A stretch of 64,000 nt of DNA from Sphingomonas sp. Root720 (GCF_001428605.1 NZ_LMID01000013.1:287042-351041), one strand, 5' to 3'; positions 32,474-42,920 are shown, counted from the stretch's first letter. The notes: a model not told the origin generated them from the sequence alone. Made by a program: numbers and translations.

Positions 32474-33793
32474 TCAGAACGGAAAGAACCAGTGGATCGC
32501 GACGATCGCGACCGCCCAGGTCAGCAGGTTTAGTGGAAGACCAACCCTCATGAAATCGAGATAGCGGTAGCCACCCATCTGATAGACGAGGACATTCGTC
32601 TGATACCCGAACGGGGTCGCGAAAGCGGCGCTGCCGGCCATCATGATCGCGACGAGGAAGGGTCGCGGACTCACGCTCAGGCTTTCGGCAAGCGCCACCG
32701 CGATCGGCGTGACCAGGACCGCGACGGTGGCGTTCGACAGAAGTTCGGTCAGCAGAAGCGTCGCGCCGTACAGCAGAATGAGCGCCATCAGCGGGCCAAA
32801 TGCCTGGACCGATCCGACAAGCCGGTCGGTGGCGGTGGCCGCCAGCCCGGTTTGCTCGAGCGCGATGCCGATGACGACCATGCCGGCAATGAGGAGCAAT
32901 ATGTGCGGACGAAGCCCGCCATAGGCTTCGTCTGGCCCGATCACGCGGAGCAGGATGAGCAGGACCGCACCAGCGAAGGCGGACGCGGCGATCGGCGCGA
33001 AACCGAGCGCCGCGATCACGATGACTGCGACGAAGACAGTCGTTGCGACGGCGGCCTTGACCGCCGACAGCGGCCTGTACTCGGCGAAATCCTCCACGTC
33101 GCCGATCGCATCGCCCGCCAGGTCGACGTGCGAAACGGCATGGCGTTCGTCGAGAACATGCCGGACGGGCGACCGATCCGGTACCCTATTCAGCAAGCGA
33201 CCGGAAAATAGCAGGAGATAGAGCCCGCCAGCTATGGCCACGGCGAGCCCGACCGGGGTGATCTCGAACAGGCCGAAGGCGGGTTGGCCCGACGAGCGGG
33301 CCATGTCGTCCACCAGGAGATTGGTCGAGGTGCCGATGAGCGTGCAGGTGCCGCCGAGCACCGCGACATAGGACAAGGGCATGAGATAGCGCTTCGGCGA
33401 CAGTTGGAGCGACGTCGCTACGTCCCGGACCACGGGAGCCGCCAGAACGACGATCGGTGTGTTGTTGAGGACGCCCGACGCCATGCCGCACAGTCCGATG
33501 AGAATCCACAGGCCGGCCGAACCGATCCGCCGGCACAGCGCCACCGCCTTACGGATCAGCAGATCGAGCAGGCCGGAAAGCTCCATGGCGTGCGCGATCA
33601 CGAACAGCGACGCCAGGGTAACGATGGCGGGGCTTCCGAACGCGCCCTGGACCTCGCTGGGTCGAACCGCGCCGGAAATGAGGAGCAGCGCCGCCCCGGC
33701 GAGCGCGACCACATCGGCGCGCGCCTTGTCGAGGACGAGCGCGGCTATAACGCCGACGAGAACGAGCAATGTGATGATCTGGTCGAGGGGCAT
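32474..33793 (-). CDS. SLC13-type anion permease
   Basis: A 439-residue inner-membrane transporter of the DASS/SLC13 group with about eleven membrane segments. The two internal-repeat signature loops are visible: GVLNNTPIVV near residue 107-116 with GGTCTLIGTSTNLLV near 147-161, and ELLSNATVAVLV with ATPFGYQTNVLVYQMG near the C-terminus. The substrate is probably sulfate, dicarboxylate or another anion, driven by sodium or protons. Many homologs carry two central TrkA_C domains; here only a short linker of about 40 residues (PDRSPVRHVLDERHAVSH) is left. It is not clearly connected with its neighbours. Confidence 0.87.
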   Translation of the reverse strand: MPLDQIITLLVLVGVIAALVLDKARADVVALAGAALLLISGAVRPSEVQGAFGSPAIVTLASLFVIAHAMELSGLLDLLIRKAVALCRRIGSAGLWILIGLCGMASGVLNNTPIVVLAAPVVRDVATSLQLSPKRYLMPLSYVAVLGGTCTLIGTSTNLLVDDMARSSGQPAFGLFEITPVGLAVAIAGGLYLLLFSGRLLNRVPDRSPVRHVLDERHAVSHVDLAGDAIGDVEDFAEYRPLSAVKAAVATTVFVAVIVIAALGFAPIAASAFAGAVLLILLRVIGPDEAYGGLRPHILLLIAGMVVIGIALEQTGLAATATDRLVGSVQAFGPLMALILLYGATLLLTELLSNATVAVLVTPIAVALAESLSVSPRPFLVAIMMAGSAAFATPFGYQTNVLVYQMGGYRYLDFMRVGLPLNLLTWAVAIVAIHWFFPF

Positions 33794-33930
33794 GGAGGTG
33801 TGCCTAGCATATTAGCCTTCGCCCCGCAGACCGCGACCTCATTTTACGACGGCACGGGCCCGACACGGGGCGGTGCCCTCCCCGGCCGCGCCGGGGTTCA
33901 TATGAAGGCCGTCTCTGCTAGGATGACTCG

Positions 33931-34785
33931 ATGGAACGCGCCGCCGATCGAACGTGGAGCCCTGTCTGGGTAGCCGCCGGGATGCTCGGCATTGTCATTG
34001 CGGCGACGGCGGGTTTCTATGTGGGCCGTCGAAGCGTGGCCCCGGCCGTTCCCATGCAACAGGCGACAGTTGCGCCGGCCGAGGTCGAGACCACGCCCCT
34101 CCCCGAAGCGCCGATCAGCAGCGGCCCGATCGACCGGGCCGGCCTGCTGGCGGCCGTTTCCGCGGCCGCGGATGCGACGGCCTCCGGCAGCCCGCCCCCT
34201 CCGCAGAATGCCGAGCTGGTGGGTCGCGCTTTCACGCTACGCCTGCCGTTTGGCTGTGATGGGCCGATCTCGGAAGGCGAAATTTTTTGGGCCGGCTGGA
34301 CCTATGACCCGAAGACCAAAGCCCTGAAGCTGATTGCGCATCCCGAACGATGGGACGCGGAGAACTGGGTACGTAAGCTTGCCGGAGACACCGCTTTCGA
34401 AGCTGTCGAGGGTTTCTGGATACCGCGACCGTGGACGGTATCGGAAGCTTGCCCCGTTCGCGACGGTGCGGGCGGCGTTTCGGACCCGACCGATGTTTCC
34501 GTCCGCCAGACCGTGGCGCTGGCGCAGTTTTTCCTGCCGGAAACACCGAGAAATCTGCGGCGAGGCAAGCGCCCCTATGCCTTTACGATGCGGCAGGAGG
34601 CCGAAGCCCTGCCGAGTGATTTCCGCCTGCGGCTCAACGGCCGCATCGTCGCCTTCGCCGACGGCCAGCCGATCCATTGCCGCAATGAGGTGCCCGCCGA
34701 ACACCCGATATGCGTGATCAATGTCGAGTTCACGCAGGTGGCCTTCGAGGACGCGCAAGCCAAAACCCTCACCGAGTGGCGCTGA
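33931..34785 (+). CDS. Membrane-anchored periplasmic protein of unknown function
   Basis: A 284-residue protein with one N-terminal helix (VWVAAGMLGIVIAATAGFYVG, residues about 12-32), a Pro/Ala-rich linker to about residue 85, and a folded C-terminal domain starting NAELVGRAFTLRLPFGC. Two or three Cys pairs may form disulfides (GCDGP, EACPV, HCRNE and ICVIN), consistent with a periplasmic location. An AGGA site lies seven bases before the ATG. I do not recognise a family. It converges on the P-type ATPase gene with 63 bases between the stops. Confidence 0.7.
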   Translation: MERAADRTWSPVWVAAGMLGIVIAATAGFYVGRRSVAPAVPMQQATVAPAEVETTPLPEAPISSGPIDRAGLLAAVSAAADATASGSPPPPQNAELVGRAFTLRLPFGCDGPISEGEIFWAGWTYDPKTKALKLIAHPERWDAENWVRKLAGDTAFEAVEGFWIPRPWTVSEACPVRDGAGGVSDPTDVSVRQTVALAQFFLPETPRNLRRGKRPYAFTMRQEAEALPSDFRLRLNGRIVAFADGQPIHCRNEVPAEHPICVINVEFTQVAFEDAQAKTLTEWR

Positions 34786-34848
34786 CCCAGGATTTCGGCC
34801 GGCTCGAGACGGGATTGGAGATCCACGCCGGTGATCCCGCAAACGCTG

Positions 34849-37530
34849 TCAGGGCCTCACTTCCGCAAACCATCCCAGGCGCCGCATCAGCAGCTTTTCC
34901 AGTTCGAGGAGGAGCAGCAGGCCAACGGCTATTCCGATGATCAGAAGCCCGTCCGCCATGGTAAGCGGCCGGGTCTCGAAAATGTCGTTCATGAACGGCG
35001 CGTAGGTGAACAGAAGCTGGGAGGCGACGACCCCGCCGACCGCCCAAAGCACGGCGGGCGTCCCCAGCGCCCCGCGCCAGGTCAGCGAGCGCATGTGAAG
35101 ATAGCGCACGCTGAACATATAGAAGACCTCGGCCGCCGCGACCATGTTGACCACCATGGTGCGCCCCGTCTCGATCCCGCGCCCGCTGTCCAATGCATGG
35201 AAGAAGATGCCCAGCGACATGGCCGTGAAGAGTAGCGACAGGAGGACGATCCGCCAGAGCAGGAAGGGGGACAGCAGCGGCGCGTCGGCGGCGCGCGGCG
35301 GCCGGCACATGACGCCCGGCTCCGCGGGTTCGAACGCCAGCACGAGCCCGAGCGTGACCGCCGTGACCAGGTTGATCCACAGGATCTGGGTCGCCGTCAT
35401 CGGCAACGCGAAGCCCAGCACGATGGCAAGGACGATGACCAGCATCTCGCCACCATCGGTAGGCAGAGTCAGGGCGATGACCTTGCGGATATTGTCATGG
35501 ACGGTGCGCCCTTCCCGGACGGCAGCGACGATCGAGGCGAAATTGTCGTCGAGGAGAACCATGTGCGCCGCCTCGCGGGCAGCCTCAGTTCCCTTGAGGC
35601 CCATTGCCGTCCCGACATCCGCCTGCTTGAGCGCGGGCGCATCGTTCACGCCGTCACCGGTCATCGCGACAATCGCACCACCCTTCTGGAGAGCCTGGAT
35701 GATGCGCAGCTTATGTTCGGGGCTTGTGCGCGCAAAGACCGAAATATCGGCTATGGCGATCGCCAGATCGTCGTCGGAAACCGCGTCGAGCTCGGCGCCC
35801 GTCATTGCCTTGGGATCGTCGGCCAAGTCGAGTTGACGCGCGATCGCGAGTGCCGTGGCAACGTGATCGCCGGTGACCATCTTGACCGCGATGCCGGCCG
35901 ACCGGCATTGCGCGACGGCTGCGAGCGCCTCCTCCCGAGGCGGGTCGATGAAGCCGATCAGACCGAGAAACTCCACCCCCTCTCCAAGATCGTCGAAGGA
36001 CAGATCGTCCTGCGGAGCGGCCAGTCTTTTCATCCCGAAGCCGAGGACGCGTTCGCCCGCCGCGGCCGCCGTGGCGGCGCTCGCCGCCCAGCCTGCGCGG
36101 TCGCCGGCCGGGATCATGTCCAACACGGCTTCCGGGGCGCCCTTGATCATGATCACGCCACCGACATCGGGCGCCCGATGCAGCGTCGCCATGAAGCGAT
36201 GCATGGCGTCGAACGGGATTTCATCGAGACGGACCCATTCGTCGCGCACATGGTCGGGGTTGAAACCGGCCTTCATTGCGAGCGCGACAAGCGCTCCCTC
36301 CATGGGATCGCCTTCAACGATCCAGCCCGCTTTCGCCTGGCGCAGACGGGCGTCGTTGCACAGCAGCGCGGCGCGGATGATGGGGGAAGCGGTAGCCACC
36401 GCCGCGATATCGTCGTCATGGTTTTCGGCCGTCAGCGCCCCCTCCGGCCCATAGCCCGATCCCGAGACGCGAATCTCGTGTCCGGCGACGACGATCCGGC
36501 GCGCGGTCATCTCATTGCGCGTCAGCGTGCCGGTCTTGTCGGTACAGATCACCGACGTGGCCCCCAGCGTCTCCACCGCCGGCAGCTTGCGGATTACCGC
36601 CTTGCGCGCCGCCATCCGCTGGACGCCGATGGCGAGGGTAATAGTGATGACGGCGGGCAGGCCTTCGGGAATGGCTCCGACGGCAAGGGCCACGACCGCG
36701 ATGAGCGCATCGGACCAGTCATAGTTTCGGATCACCACGGCGAAAATGAACAGCAGTGCTGCCCCCGCCAGCACCAGTGCCGTGAATCGCCGTGCGAAGC
36801 TGTTGATCTGCCGGAGAAGCGGCGTCGTCACCTCTTCGACCGATTGCACGAGTCCGCTGATGTGCCCGATCTGCGTCCGACTCCCTGTGGCCGTGACCAC
36901 GCCCGTCGCCTGCCCGCCCGCCACAAGCGTCCCCGAGAAGGCCATGGAACGGCGTTCGCCCAGCGCGCTTTCGACAGCGACCGCAGCCTCCTGCTTGTCC
37001 GCCGCGACCGACTCGCCGGTCAGCAATGCCTCGTCGATGGTCAGTCCGTGGGCGCGCACGATGCGCACATCCGCCGGAACCCGATCGCCGGCCTCCAGCA
37101 GCACTACGTCGCCCGGTACGAGGTCGGACGCCGCCACCGTCTGGCGCGCGCCGTCACGCAGCACCGTCGCATGCGGCGCTATGAGATCGCGGATCGCACC
37201 GAGCGCCCGTTCGGCCTTGCCCTCCTGGACGAACCCGACAAGCGCGTTGATCAACACCACGAACAACACGACCACCGCGTCGACCATATGCCCCAGCATC
37301 AGCGCGGCGGCGGCAGAAGCGAGAAGGAAATAGATCAGCGCGCTGTTGAACTGCGCCAGCAGACGGAAAAGGGGATTTGGCGGCGGCGGTGACGGCAGGC
37401 TGTTCGGCCCGAACCGAGCCTTCCGTTGGCGCGCCTCTTGCTGGTCGAGACCGGCGCGGCGGCTGTCGAGGTTCGCCAGCGCCTCGTCCGCTTGCATGGC
37501 ATGCCATGCGAGATCGTCGCCCAGCCGCAC
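34849..37530 (-). CDS. P-type cation-transporting ATPase (PMR1/SERCA-like)
   Basis: An 893-residue P-type ATPase of type II. An N-terminal cation-ATPase domain precedes TGES (near 172), the M4 ion-site motif PEGLP near residue 290, the phosphorylation loop CTDKTGTLT (Asp near 330), the hinge [10 protein letters not shown] near 623 and a six-helix C-terminal domain. PEGLP and overall layout match calcium pumps of the PMR1 type; sodium or manganese transport remains possible. It stands alone, 246 bases from the PepSY gene. Confidence 0.92.
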   Translation of the reverse strand: MRLGDDLAWHAMQADEALANLDSRRAGLDQQEARQRKARFGPNSLPSPPPPNPLFRLLAQFNSALIYFLLASAAAALMLGHMVDAVVVLFVVLINALVGFVQEGKAERALGAIRDLIAPHATVLRDGARQTVAASDLVPGDVVLLEAGDRVPADVRIVRAHGLTIDEALLTGESVAADKQEAAVAVESALGERRSMAFSGTLVAGGQATGVVTATGSRTQIGHISGLVQSVEEVTTPLLRQINSFARRFTALVLAGAALLFIFAVVIRNYDWSDALIAVVALAVGAIPEGLPAVITITLAIGVQRMAARKAVIRKLPAVETLGATSVICTDKTGTLTRNEMTARRIVVAGHEIRVSGSGYGPEGALTAENHDDDIAAVATASPIIRAALLCNDARLRQAKAGWIVEGDPMEGALVALAMKAGFNPDHVRDEWVRLDEIPFDAMHRFMATLHRAPDVGGVIMIKGAPEAVLDMIPAGDRAGWAASAATAAAAGERVLGFGMKRLAAPQDDLSFDDLGEGVEFLGLIGFIDPPREEALAAVAQCRSAGIAVKMVTGDHVATALAIARQLDLADDPKAMTGAELDAVSDDDLAIAIADISVFARTSPEHKLRIIQALQKGGAIVAMTGDGVNDAPALKQADVGTAMGLKGTEAAREAAHMVLLDDNFASIVAAVREGRTVHDNIRKVIALTLPTDGGEMLVIVLAIVLGFALPMTATQILWINLVTAVTLGLVLAFEPAEPGVMCRPPRAADAPLLSPFLLWRIVLLSLLFTAMSLGIFFHALDSGRGIETGRTMVVNMVAAAEVFYMFSVRYLHMRSLTWRGALGTPAVLWAVGGVVASQLLFTYAPFMNDIFETRPLTMADGLLIIGIAVGLLLLLELEKLLMRRLGWFAEVRP

Positions 37531-37776
37531 TTATCCTGTTCCCGCTACAACATGCCGCGCCAAGCTGCGATGACTTAGATGCAGACGTCCGGGCTGCTCG
37601 TTTCAGTTGACGGCCATAGTCGACGCCATCTGCCCTGCGGTCTCTCGGGGAACCTACGTAACGTCAAAAAGACCCGAGATCTCGTTCCCTGCTGTCTGCG
37701 CATGCACAGTCGGCGAGACGTCCGAACGCTGTAACAGGCGGGCGGCACCCCGCCGATAAGATGGTCGGCGCGGGTA

Positions 37777-39207
37777 TCATGACGGGCCGCCCAGCGCGCC
37801 GGGAGTGTGGGGCGTGGCGACGAACCGACGGACAAGGCCGTCGACGATCAGCAAGGCGATCAGCGAAACGCCGAACAGCGGCAGCAACATCGCCAGGACG
37901 ACCAGACTCGCGATCAACCATCCTTTACCTGCCACGGCGATCGCCGGAGGTGCGCCCAGCCGCCCTTGCGGCCGCCGTTTCAGCCACATCACAATGCCGA
38001 GGATGCTGATGCCGATCAGCGCGAGCGCGGTGAGGACGCCGATGAGCTGGTTGACCCAGCCGAACAATTGCCCTTCATGCCACGCGACCCCGGTGTTCAC
38101 GATGCGATCGACGATGTGCTGATCGCCGAATCCGCGGCGGCCGGTTTCAACGGCGCTGACGGGTTCGTAGGTCACCTGCCGGTCGAGCCAGCGGTTCTGC
38201 GCTTCGGACTTTGCCGTCCAGACATTACGGGTCGGCGGCCCGAACCGCTGAACCGCATGGGGCGGCAGCACCAGGGCCGGAAACGCAAGATGCTCTGCCT
38301 CTGCTTTCCGGACGAACGTGGACAGCGGCAATCCCGCCGACGCCGGCGATGCCGCCATCGGCATTGCCATCGCTCCATGATCGTGGCCGGCATGGCCGCC
38401 GCCTGCGCCGATCTTCCAGTCTTGCGGTCCCTTGACGAGGCCAAGTTCGGTCCGCGCCCATGCAAACGCGCTACCCCAGACACCGCCCCAGGGCAGGCCA
38501 CTTGCGAGCATGACGAGCAGCAGCCCGGCGATCCAGAATCCGGTGACACGGTGAATATCCCTGAGCAGGGGCCGGCCGCGCAAGGAAAGGCGCGGCCAGA
38601 ATGTACCGGCGAACCGGAACGGACGCGGCCACCACAGGTAAAGGCCGGTCAGGATCATCACGATGGTCCAGCTTGCCGCCAGCTCGACCAGCCAGTCGCC
38701 GGTACGACCGAGCAGCAACGAGCCGTGGATGCGTGCGACGGTCGCGGAGATCCGGGCGTCGGGATCGAGCGCCCCGAGCACCTCGCCTTGTGGCGAGACG
38801 AACACGTCGCGCTTGGCGCCGCCGGGCAGGAGCAACCCGACCGCTGCGGCGTCACCCGGATGTTCGGGCAGCCGATAGCTGTTGAAACGAAGCCCCGGAT
38901 TCGCAGCGAGCACGGCGGTGAGCTGGGCGTCGGGCGACACGGTGCCTTCTGTCCCGAGACCGCGCCATGCGCGCTCCTCCCAGCGGTCGATCTGCGGCCT
39001 GAACAGATAGATTGCGCCGGTCACGGACAGGATCAGGACGAACGGCAGCACGAACAGGCCCGCATAGAAATGCCAGCGCCAGATCGTGCGGTAGAGCGCC
39101 GCGCCTTCGGGACCAGCCGAGCGCGCCGCCGTTCCAACCGGATGATCGCACCGCCCACTGCCGTCGATCGGGGCGGCACACAGCTGCGCATCGGGCTTCG
39201 AGGTCAC
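37777..39207 (-). CDS. PepSY-TM membrane protein (reductase-like)
   Basis: A 476-residue inner-membrane protein of the PepSY_TM family, often found beside siderophore or copper receptors and proposed to reduce or release the metal. TM1 is GLFVLPFVLILSVTGAIYLF near residue 50, further helices occur around IVMILTGLYLWW, FWIAGLLLVMLASGL, VLTALALIGISILGIVMW and the C-terminus, with conserved His residues (WHFYAG, DIHRVTG). Between TM3 and TM4 a His-rich loop (GGGHAGHDHGAMAM) could bind metal. The start is taken as the GTG at 39207, which overlaps the stop of a short signal-peptide-like frame (GTGA). DUF2946 lies just upstream. Confidence 0.83.
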   Translation of the reverse strand: MTSKPDAQLCAAPIDGSGRCDHPVGTAARSAGPEGAALYRTIWRWHFYAGLFVLPFVLILSVTGAIYLFRPQIDRWEERAWRGLGTEGTVSPDAQLTAVLAANPGLRFNSYRLPEHPGDAAAVGLLLPGGAKRDVFVSPQGEVLGALDPDARISATVARIHGSLLLGRTGDWLVELAASWTIVMILTGLYLWWPRPFRFAGTFWPRLSLRGRPLLRDIHRVTGFWIAGLLLVMLASGLPWGGVWGSAFAWARTELGLVKGPQDWKIGAGGGHAGHDHGAMAMPMAASPASAGLPLSTFVRKAEAEHLAFPALVLPPHAVQRFGPPTRNVWTAKSEAQNRWLDRQVTYEPVSAVETGRRGFGDQHIVDRIVNTGVAWHEGQLFGWVNQLIGVLTALALIGISILGIVMWLKRRPQGRLGAPPAIAVAGKGWLIASLVVLAMLLPLFGVSLIALLIVDGLVRRFVATPHTPGALGGPS

Positions 39208-39314
39208 GACAATGTCGCCCGAGCATGGAGGGGTGCGCTCACGAGGCGCGCAAGCTGCGCGGATGCGGGTGGGACGGGCAGGCCCGCCGTAACGGCGATA
39301 AACGAAGTCTTCAT
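39204..39314 (-). pseudogene. Signal-peptide-like fragment, possible TonB receptor remnant
   Basis: A 36-codon frame beginning MKTSFIAVTAGLPVPPASAQ, which reads as a Sec signal peptide, and ending in a GTGA overlap with the PepSY start. In sphingomonads DUF2946 and PepSY genes usually flank a TonB-dependent receptor. Here only this leader-like piece sits between them, and the neighbouring frame contains DIVVT, resembling the receptor plug start. I infer a large deletion of the receptor gene; a genuine small exported peptide is the alternative. Confidence 0.35.
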
Positions 39315-39450
39315 CGGAATTGCATCTTTCGGGCGCCTTGCGCCGGCGTCGAACGCGCGCCGCGCAGTCTCGAGACAAACCGCATGTCCACGAAGCGCCG
39401 GCCCTCCGCAGAGGCGCGGGCAAGCAACGGCCGGTCATGCGACGGATATG

Positions 39451-39855
39451 TCAGTTGGTGGCGGGAGGACCCCGGAGCGGCGGTCGAAGATGGGGTCGCT
39501 GCCCAACGCCGGACGGCACCGTCGGACGCGACGCGAGCGCCATGACGAACAGGATCGCGATCGCGAGCAGGACCGGATCGGCAGCAGCCAGCGATGGCGC
39601 GGACAAGCCGGAAAACGCGCATGGCTGTTCGGTTCCGCCGTGCTGGCTTTCACCCGGCTTGCCATGCTCGAGACCCGGCGTCGTCGTCACCATCGTCATG
39701 GGGCCGCTGCCCGAGCAGAGGCTGACGACGATCCGGCCATGGTCGAAGGTCGGCATGAAGCCGGCGGGCACGAACATCCTCATCATCACCGCCAGCGCCA
39801 ACAGCGCGCCGGCAAGCACGCGGTGGTTCGTGGTTAAGCGGCGGAGGAGATGCAC
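39451..39855 (-). CDS. DUF2946-like protein
   Basis: A 134-residue protein with a membrane helix (VLAGALLALAVMMRMFVPAGF, residues about 13-33), a His/Met/Cys-bearing loop (GPMTMVTTTPGLEHGKPGE, CAFSG) and a second helix AVLLAIAILFVMALAS-like near residues 93-108. This matches DUF2946 proteins found with metal-uptake PepSY genes. Start at GTG 39855 lacks a clear ribosome site; an internal ATG at residue 24 would remove part of the first helix. It probably shares a transcript with the PepSY gene. Confidence 0.72.
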   Translation of the reverse strand: MHLLRRLTTNHRVLAGALLALAVMMRMFVPAGFMPTFDHGRIVVSLCSGSGPMTMVTTTPGLEHGKPGESQHGGTEQPCAFSGLSAPSLAAADPVLLAIAILFVMALASRPTVPSGVGQRPHLRPPLRGPPATN

Positions 39856-39961
39856 GCGTCGCGTGTAAGCGGTGAGCGACGCCTTGTCATGCGAGAACTG
39901 GGTTGCCGGCCGGCCATGGGACGGAACGCCCGTCGGCCGACGACACCCGACTACGCGGCGC

Positions 39962-41554
39962 TCATTCCCACTCGATCGTGCCCGGCGGCTTCGACGTATA
40001 GTCGTAGGTCACCCGGTTGATACCTTGCACCTCGTTGACGATGCGGGTCGCGACCCGGCTGAGGAAAGCGGCATCGAACGGGTAGACGTCGGCAGTCATG
40101 CCGTCGGTCGAGGTGACGGCGCGGAGCGCGCAGACCGAGTCGTAGGTGCGCCCATCGCCCATGACGCCAACGGTTCGTACCGGCAGCAGCACCGCGAAGG
40201 CCTGCCAGATCGCGTCGTAGAGGCCGGCGCGGCGGATCTCGTCGAGATAGACGGCGTCGGCCTTGCGCAGGATATCGCAGCGCTCCTTGGTCACCTCGCC
40301 CGGGATACGGATCGCGAGGCCGGGCCCCGGGAAGGGGTGGCGGCCGACGAAGATCTCGGGCAGGCCAAGCTCGCGGCCTAGCGCGCGGACTTCGTCCTTG
40401 AACAGCTCGCGCAGCGGCTCGACGAGCTTCATGTTCATCCGCTCGGGCAGGCCGCCGACATTGTGGTGGCTCTTGATCGTCACCGACGGGCCGCCGGTGA
40501 AGCTGACGCTCTCGATCACGTCGGGATAGAGCGTGCCCTGCGCCAGGAAGTCGGCGCCGCCGACCTTCTTCGCCTCGGCCTCGAACACTTCGATGAAGGT
40601 CTTGCCGATGAACTTGCGCTTGGCCTCGGGATCGGTGACGCCCTTGAGGCCGTTGAGGAACAACGTCTCGGCGTTCACATGGACGAGCGGGATGCCGTAA
40701 TGCTCGCGGAACAGGCTGACGACCTGGTCGGCCTCCCCCATCCGCATCAGGCCGTGGTCGACGAAGACGCAGGTGAGCTGGTCGCCGATCGCCTCGTGTA
40801 TCAGGACCGCCGCGACCGCGCTGTCGACGCCGCCGGACAGGCCGCAGATCACCTTGCCGTCGCCGACCTGCTCGCGGATCTCCGCGATCTTGGTCGCGCG
40901 GAACTCGGCCATCGTCCAGTCGCCGGCGAGACCGCAGACATGCCGCGCGAAATTGGCGATCAGTTTGCCGCCGTCGGGGGTGTGGATGACCTCGGGGTGG
41001 AACTGGACGCCGTAGAAGCGGCGCTTCTCGTCCGAGGTGACGGCATAGGGCGCGCCCTCCGACACCGCGACCGGCGCGAAGCCCGACGGCAGCGCATCGA
41101 CCTTGTCGCCGTGGCTCATCCACACCTGGTGGTGCTCGCCTTCCTTCCACAGACCGTCGAACAGCGCCGAGCGGCTCTTGATCTCGATGAAGGCGCGGCC
41201 GAACTCGCGACTGTCATGGCTGGGCGTCACCGATCCGCCGAGTTGCTGGCACATCGTCTGCTGGCCGTAGCAGATGCCGAGGATCGGCACCCCCGCCTCG
41301 AAGAAACGCTGCGGCGCGCGGGGAGACCCCATGTCGGCGACCGAGGCCGGGCCGCCCGACAGGATGATGCCCTTGGGATCGAGTCGGTCGAACGCCTCGT
41401 CGGCCGCGTTGAACGGCGCGATCTCGCTATAGACCCCCGCTTCGCGGACCCTTCGGGCGATGAGCTGGGTGACCTGACTGCCGAAGTCGACGATCAGGAT
41501 CGATTCCTGCGGCTGGCTGGGCTTCGGGGCGGCGGCGGGAAGCTGGGCTGTCAT
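39962..41554 (-). CDS. guaA: GMP synthase (glutamine-hydrolysing)
   Basis: A 530-residue cytosolic enzyme converting XMP to GMP with glutamine and ATP. The class I amidotransferase domain has Cys95 in GICYGQQ and His186/Glu188 in FHPEV; the ATP pyrophosphatase domain has SGGVDS at 240-245; the C-terminal dimerisation domain ends with the invariant PPGTIEWE. The first 16 residues ([16 protein letters not shown]) are an extra low-complexity leader compared with E. coli. It is a single-gene unit here, with a strong terminator of the upstream small gene lying before it. Confidence 0.97.
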   Translation of the reverse strand: MTAQLPAAAPKPSQPQESILIVDFGSQVTQLIARRVREAGVYSEIAPFNAADEAFDRLDPKGIILSGGPASVADMGSPRAPQRFFEAGVPILGICYGQQTMCQQLGGSVTPSHDSREFGRAFIEIKSRSALFDGLWKEGEHHQVWMSHGDKVDALPSGFAPVAVSEGAPYAVTSDEKRRFYGVQFHPEVIHTPDGGKLIANFARHVCGLAGDWTMAEFRATKIAEIREQVGDGKVICGLSGGVDSAVAAVLIHEAIGDQLTCVFVDHGLMRMGEADQVVSLFREHYGIPLVHVNAETLFLNGLKGVTDPEAKRKFIGKTFIEVFEAEAKKVGGADFLAQGTLYPDVIESVSFTGGPSVTIKSHHNVGGLPERMNMKLVEPLRELFKDEVRALGRELGLPEIFVGRHPFPGPGLAIRIPGEVTKERCDILRKADAVYLDEIRRAGLYDAIWQAFAVLLPVRTVGVMGDGRTYDSVCALRAVTSTDGMTADVYPFDAAFLSRVATRIVNEVQGINRVTYDYTSKPPGTIEWE

Positions 41555-41602
41555 GCCGAGCCGATAATGGCCGGCGGCGCGACTGTCCAGAGAAAGGGCA
41601 TG

Positions 41603-41632
41603 AAAAAGCCCGCCCCCGATCCAGGGACGGGC
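41603..41632 (-). terminator. Intrinsic terminator after the small glycine-rich gene
   Basis: On the minus strand a 9-base-pair GC-rich stem (arms 41608-41616 and 41624-41632) is followed by five T (41603-41607). It lies between the stop at 41660 and the guaA start at 41554, so guaA should be transcribed from its own promoter. A shorter T-run on the other side could give weak termination in the plus direction too. Confidence 0.8.
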
Positions 41633-41659
41633 CTTTTCACCGTAACCCGCAGGCCGGAA

Positions 41660-42133
41660 TCAGCGTGCCGCCATCCGATCGCCCAAGTCGACCGTCTCGA
41701 TCTGGCCCTCGCGGACCGCGCAGAAGAAATGCTTGTCGCCGCGCTCGCCACGGACGACGCCGTCGACCCGCCAGCCATCGGGGCCGTCGCGGCCGACCGA
41801 GTCGACCGAGGAAACCGGGCCGCGCGCCATGTTCTCGACCGCGTCGGTGCAGATCGAGGCGACCTGGCGGGCGTCCTCGCCCGACTCGCGGAGGTCGTCG
41901 CGCTGGTCGTCGCCGCGTCGCGAGGGGATCTGCTCGGCTTTGTTCTTGCTGGCCGAAGAGGCGATCGCGATCGCGCCGCCGCCGATGATCGCGCCGAGCA
42001 GGATGTTGCCGAAGGTGTCGCCACCGCCGCCACGATGATGGTGCCCGCCCCAATAGGGCCGTGCCGCCGCGGGAGCCGCCGCTCCAGCCACCAGAGCCAG
42101 TGCCGCCGCCGAACCGATGAGTGCCTTGATCAT
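41660..42133 (-). CDS. Small exported Gly/His-rich protein
   Basis: A 157-residue protein with a signal peptide (LIGSAAALALVAGAAAPAAA), a glycine/histidine segment (PYWGGHHHRGGGG) and a glycine-zipper-like hydrophobic stretch (FGNILLGAIIGGGAIAIAS, residues about 42-60), followed by a charged linker and a C-terminal domain with Cys (ASICTDAVE, HFFCAVRE) that may be disulfide-linked. It probably sits in the periplasm or outer membrane. I do not recognise a named family; proteins of this layout are frequent in sphingomonads. It has its own terminator. Confidence 0.75.
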   Translation of the reverse strand: MIKALIGSAAALALVAGAAAPAAARPYWGGHHHRGGGGDTFGNILLGAIIGGGAIAIASSASKNKAEQIPSRRGDDQRDDLRESGEDARQVASICTDAVENMARGPVSSVDSVGRDGPDGWRVDGVVRGERGDKHFFCAVREGQIETVDLGDRMAAR

Positions 42134-42242
42134 GTCGATGCCCCGAAAGATGCTACGCCTACGATGATGGAGATAGCGATTAACCGCCAGCAGATTGCGG
42201 TGAGCTGAATAATCGGCACCCCGTCATGGCCGCCGGCCGGCT

Positions 42243-42920
42243 TCATTGCCGGACGCAGCTTCCCGTGCGGGCGCAGGTCGCGCTCCAGTCCTGGAAATCG
42301 TCCTGGCTCCGCCGCGTCGCGGACCGCAGGGCATCGAGGGCGCCCGCCCAGAGCGTCACCGCCAGACCGCTCGGCTCCTGCGACTGCGCCCTGTAGTAGC
42401 TCCTGAGATTCTGGTCGATCAGGGCCAGTTCGGCGGCCGCCCCGGAAATATTCCCGCGCATCATCGACAGTTGCTCGAGCGCCGCGATCCAATGCTGGAC
42501 GCTGACCGTGTCGCGCCCCTTGAGGATGTCGATCTGCCGCTCGATCATGTTGGCCTCCGCCTGGCGGCGGCGCAGCTCATCGACCTTGCCCTGCATCCAC
42601 GCCTCCGAAAGCGCGGCCGAGGGACGAGCCGCCATATGCTCGCGCAGGGCCCACAATGTCTGTCCCCGGCCGACCAGCTCGGACAGCGACCAGGCGTCGG
42701 CCAGCGCCACCACCAGATCCTCGGGCGCCTCGGGCGCGCTCATCACCAGCGCCTCGACCGCGCGCGTCGCGGCGGACTTGGCGCGGGCGTCGAGCGCCTC
42801 GCGCTCCGTCCGATAGGTCGCATCCCGGGCGTCCCAGACCCCGACGAAATCCTTATAAACCGAAGCGGCGACCGGCGTGGCCGCCGCCAGCGACAGCAGG
42901 ATCAATCCGATGAACCGCAT
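42243..42920 (-). CDS. Exported helical protein of unknown function
   Basis: A 225-residue protein with a signal peptide (MRFIGLILLSLAAATPVAAS) and an almost wholly alpha-helical mature part rich in Ala, Arg and Glu (for example TEREALDARAKSAATRAVEAL), ending in a Cys pair (ATCARTGSCVRQ). The ATG at 42920 has a strong AGGGGGG site about 7 bases upstream. It lies 30 bases after the prolyl oligopeptidase gene in the same direction and could share its transcript. No family is recognised; an adaptor or lysozyme-inhibitor-like role cannot be judged. Confidence 0.7.
   Translation of the reverse strand: MRFIGLILLSLAAATPVAASVYKDFVGVWDARDATYRTEREALDARAKSAATRAVEALVMSAPEAPEDLVVALADAWSLSELVGRGQTLWALREHMAARPSAALSEAWMQGKVDELRRRQAEANMIERQIDILKGRDTVSVQHWIAALEQLSMMRGNISGAAAELALIDQNLRSYYRAQSQEPSGLAVTLWAGALDALRSATRRSQDDFQDWSATCARTGSCVRQ

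Noticed and set aside
35497-37392. A plus-strand open frame of 631 codons opposite the P-type ATPase
   Set aside because: Antisense shadow; the minus-strand protein has all P-type ATPase motifs.
37807-39837. A plus-strand open frame of 676 codons opposite the PepSY and DUF2946 genes
   Set aside because: It is the antisense shadow of two recognisable minus-strand genes in GC-rich DNA; its translation is Arg/Gly/Pro-rich with no domain.
40463-42208. A plus-strand open frame of 581 codons opposite guaA
   Set aside because: It covers the certain guaA gene in antisense and lacks any family motif.
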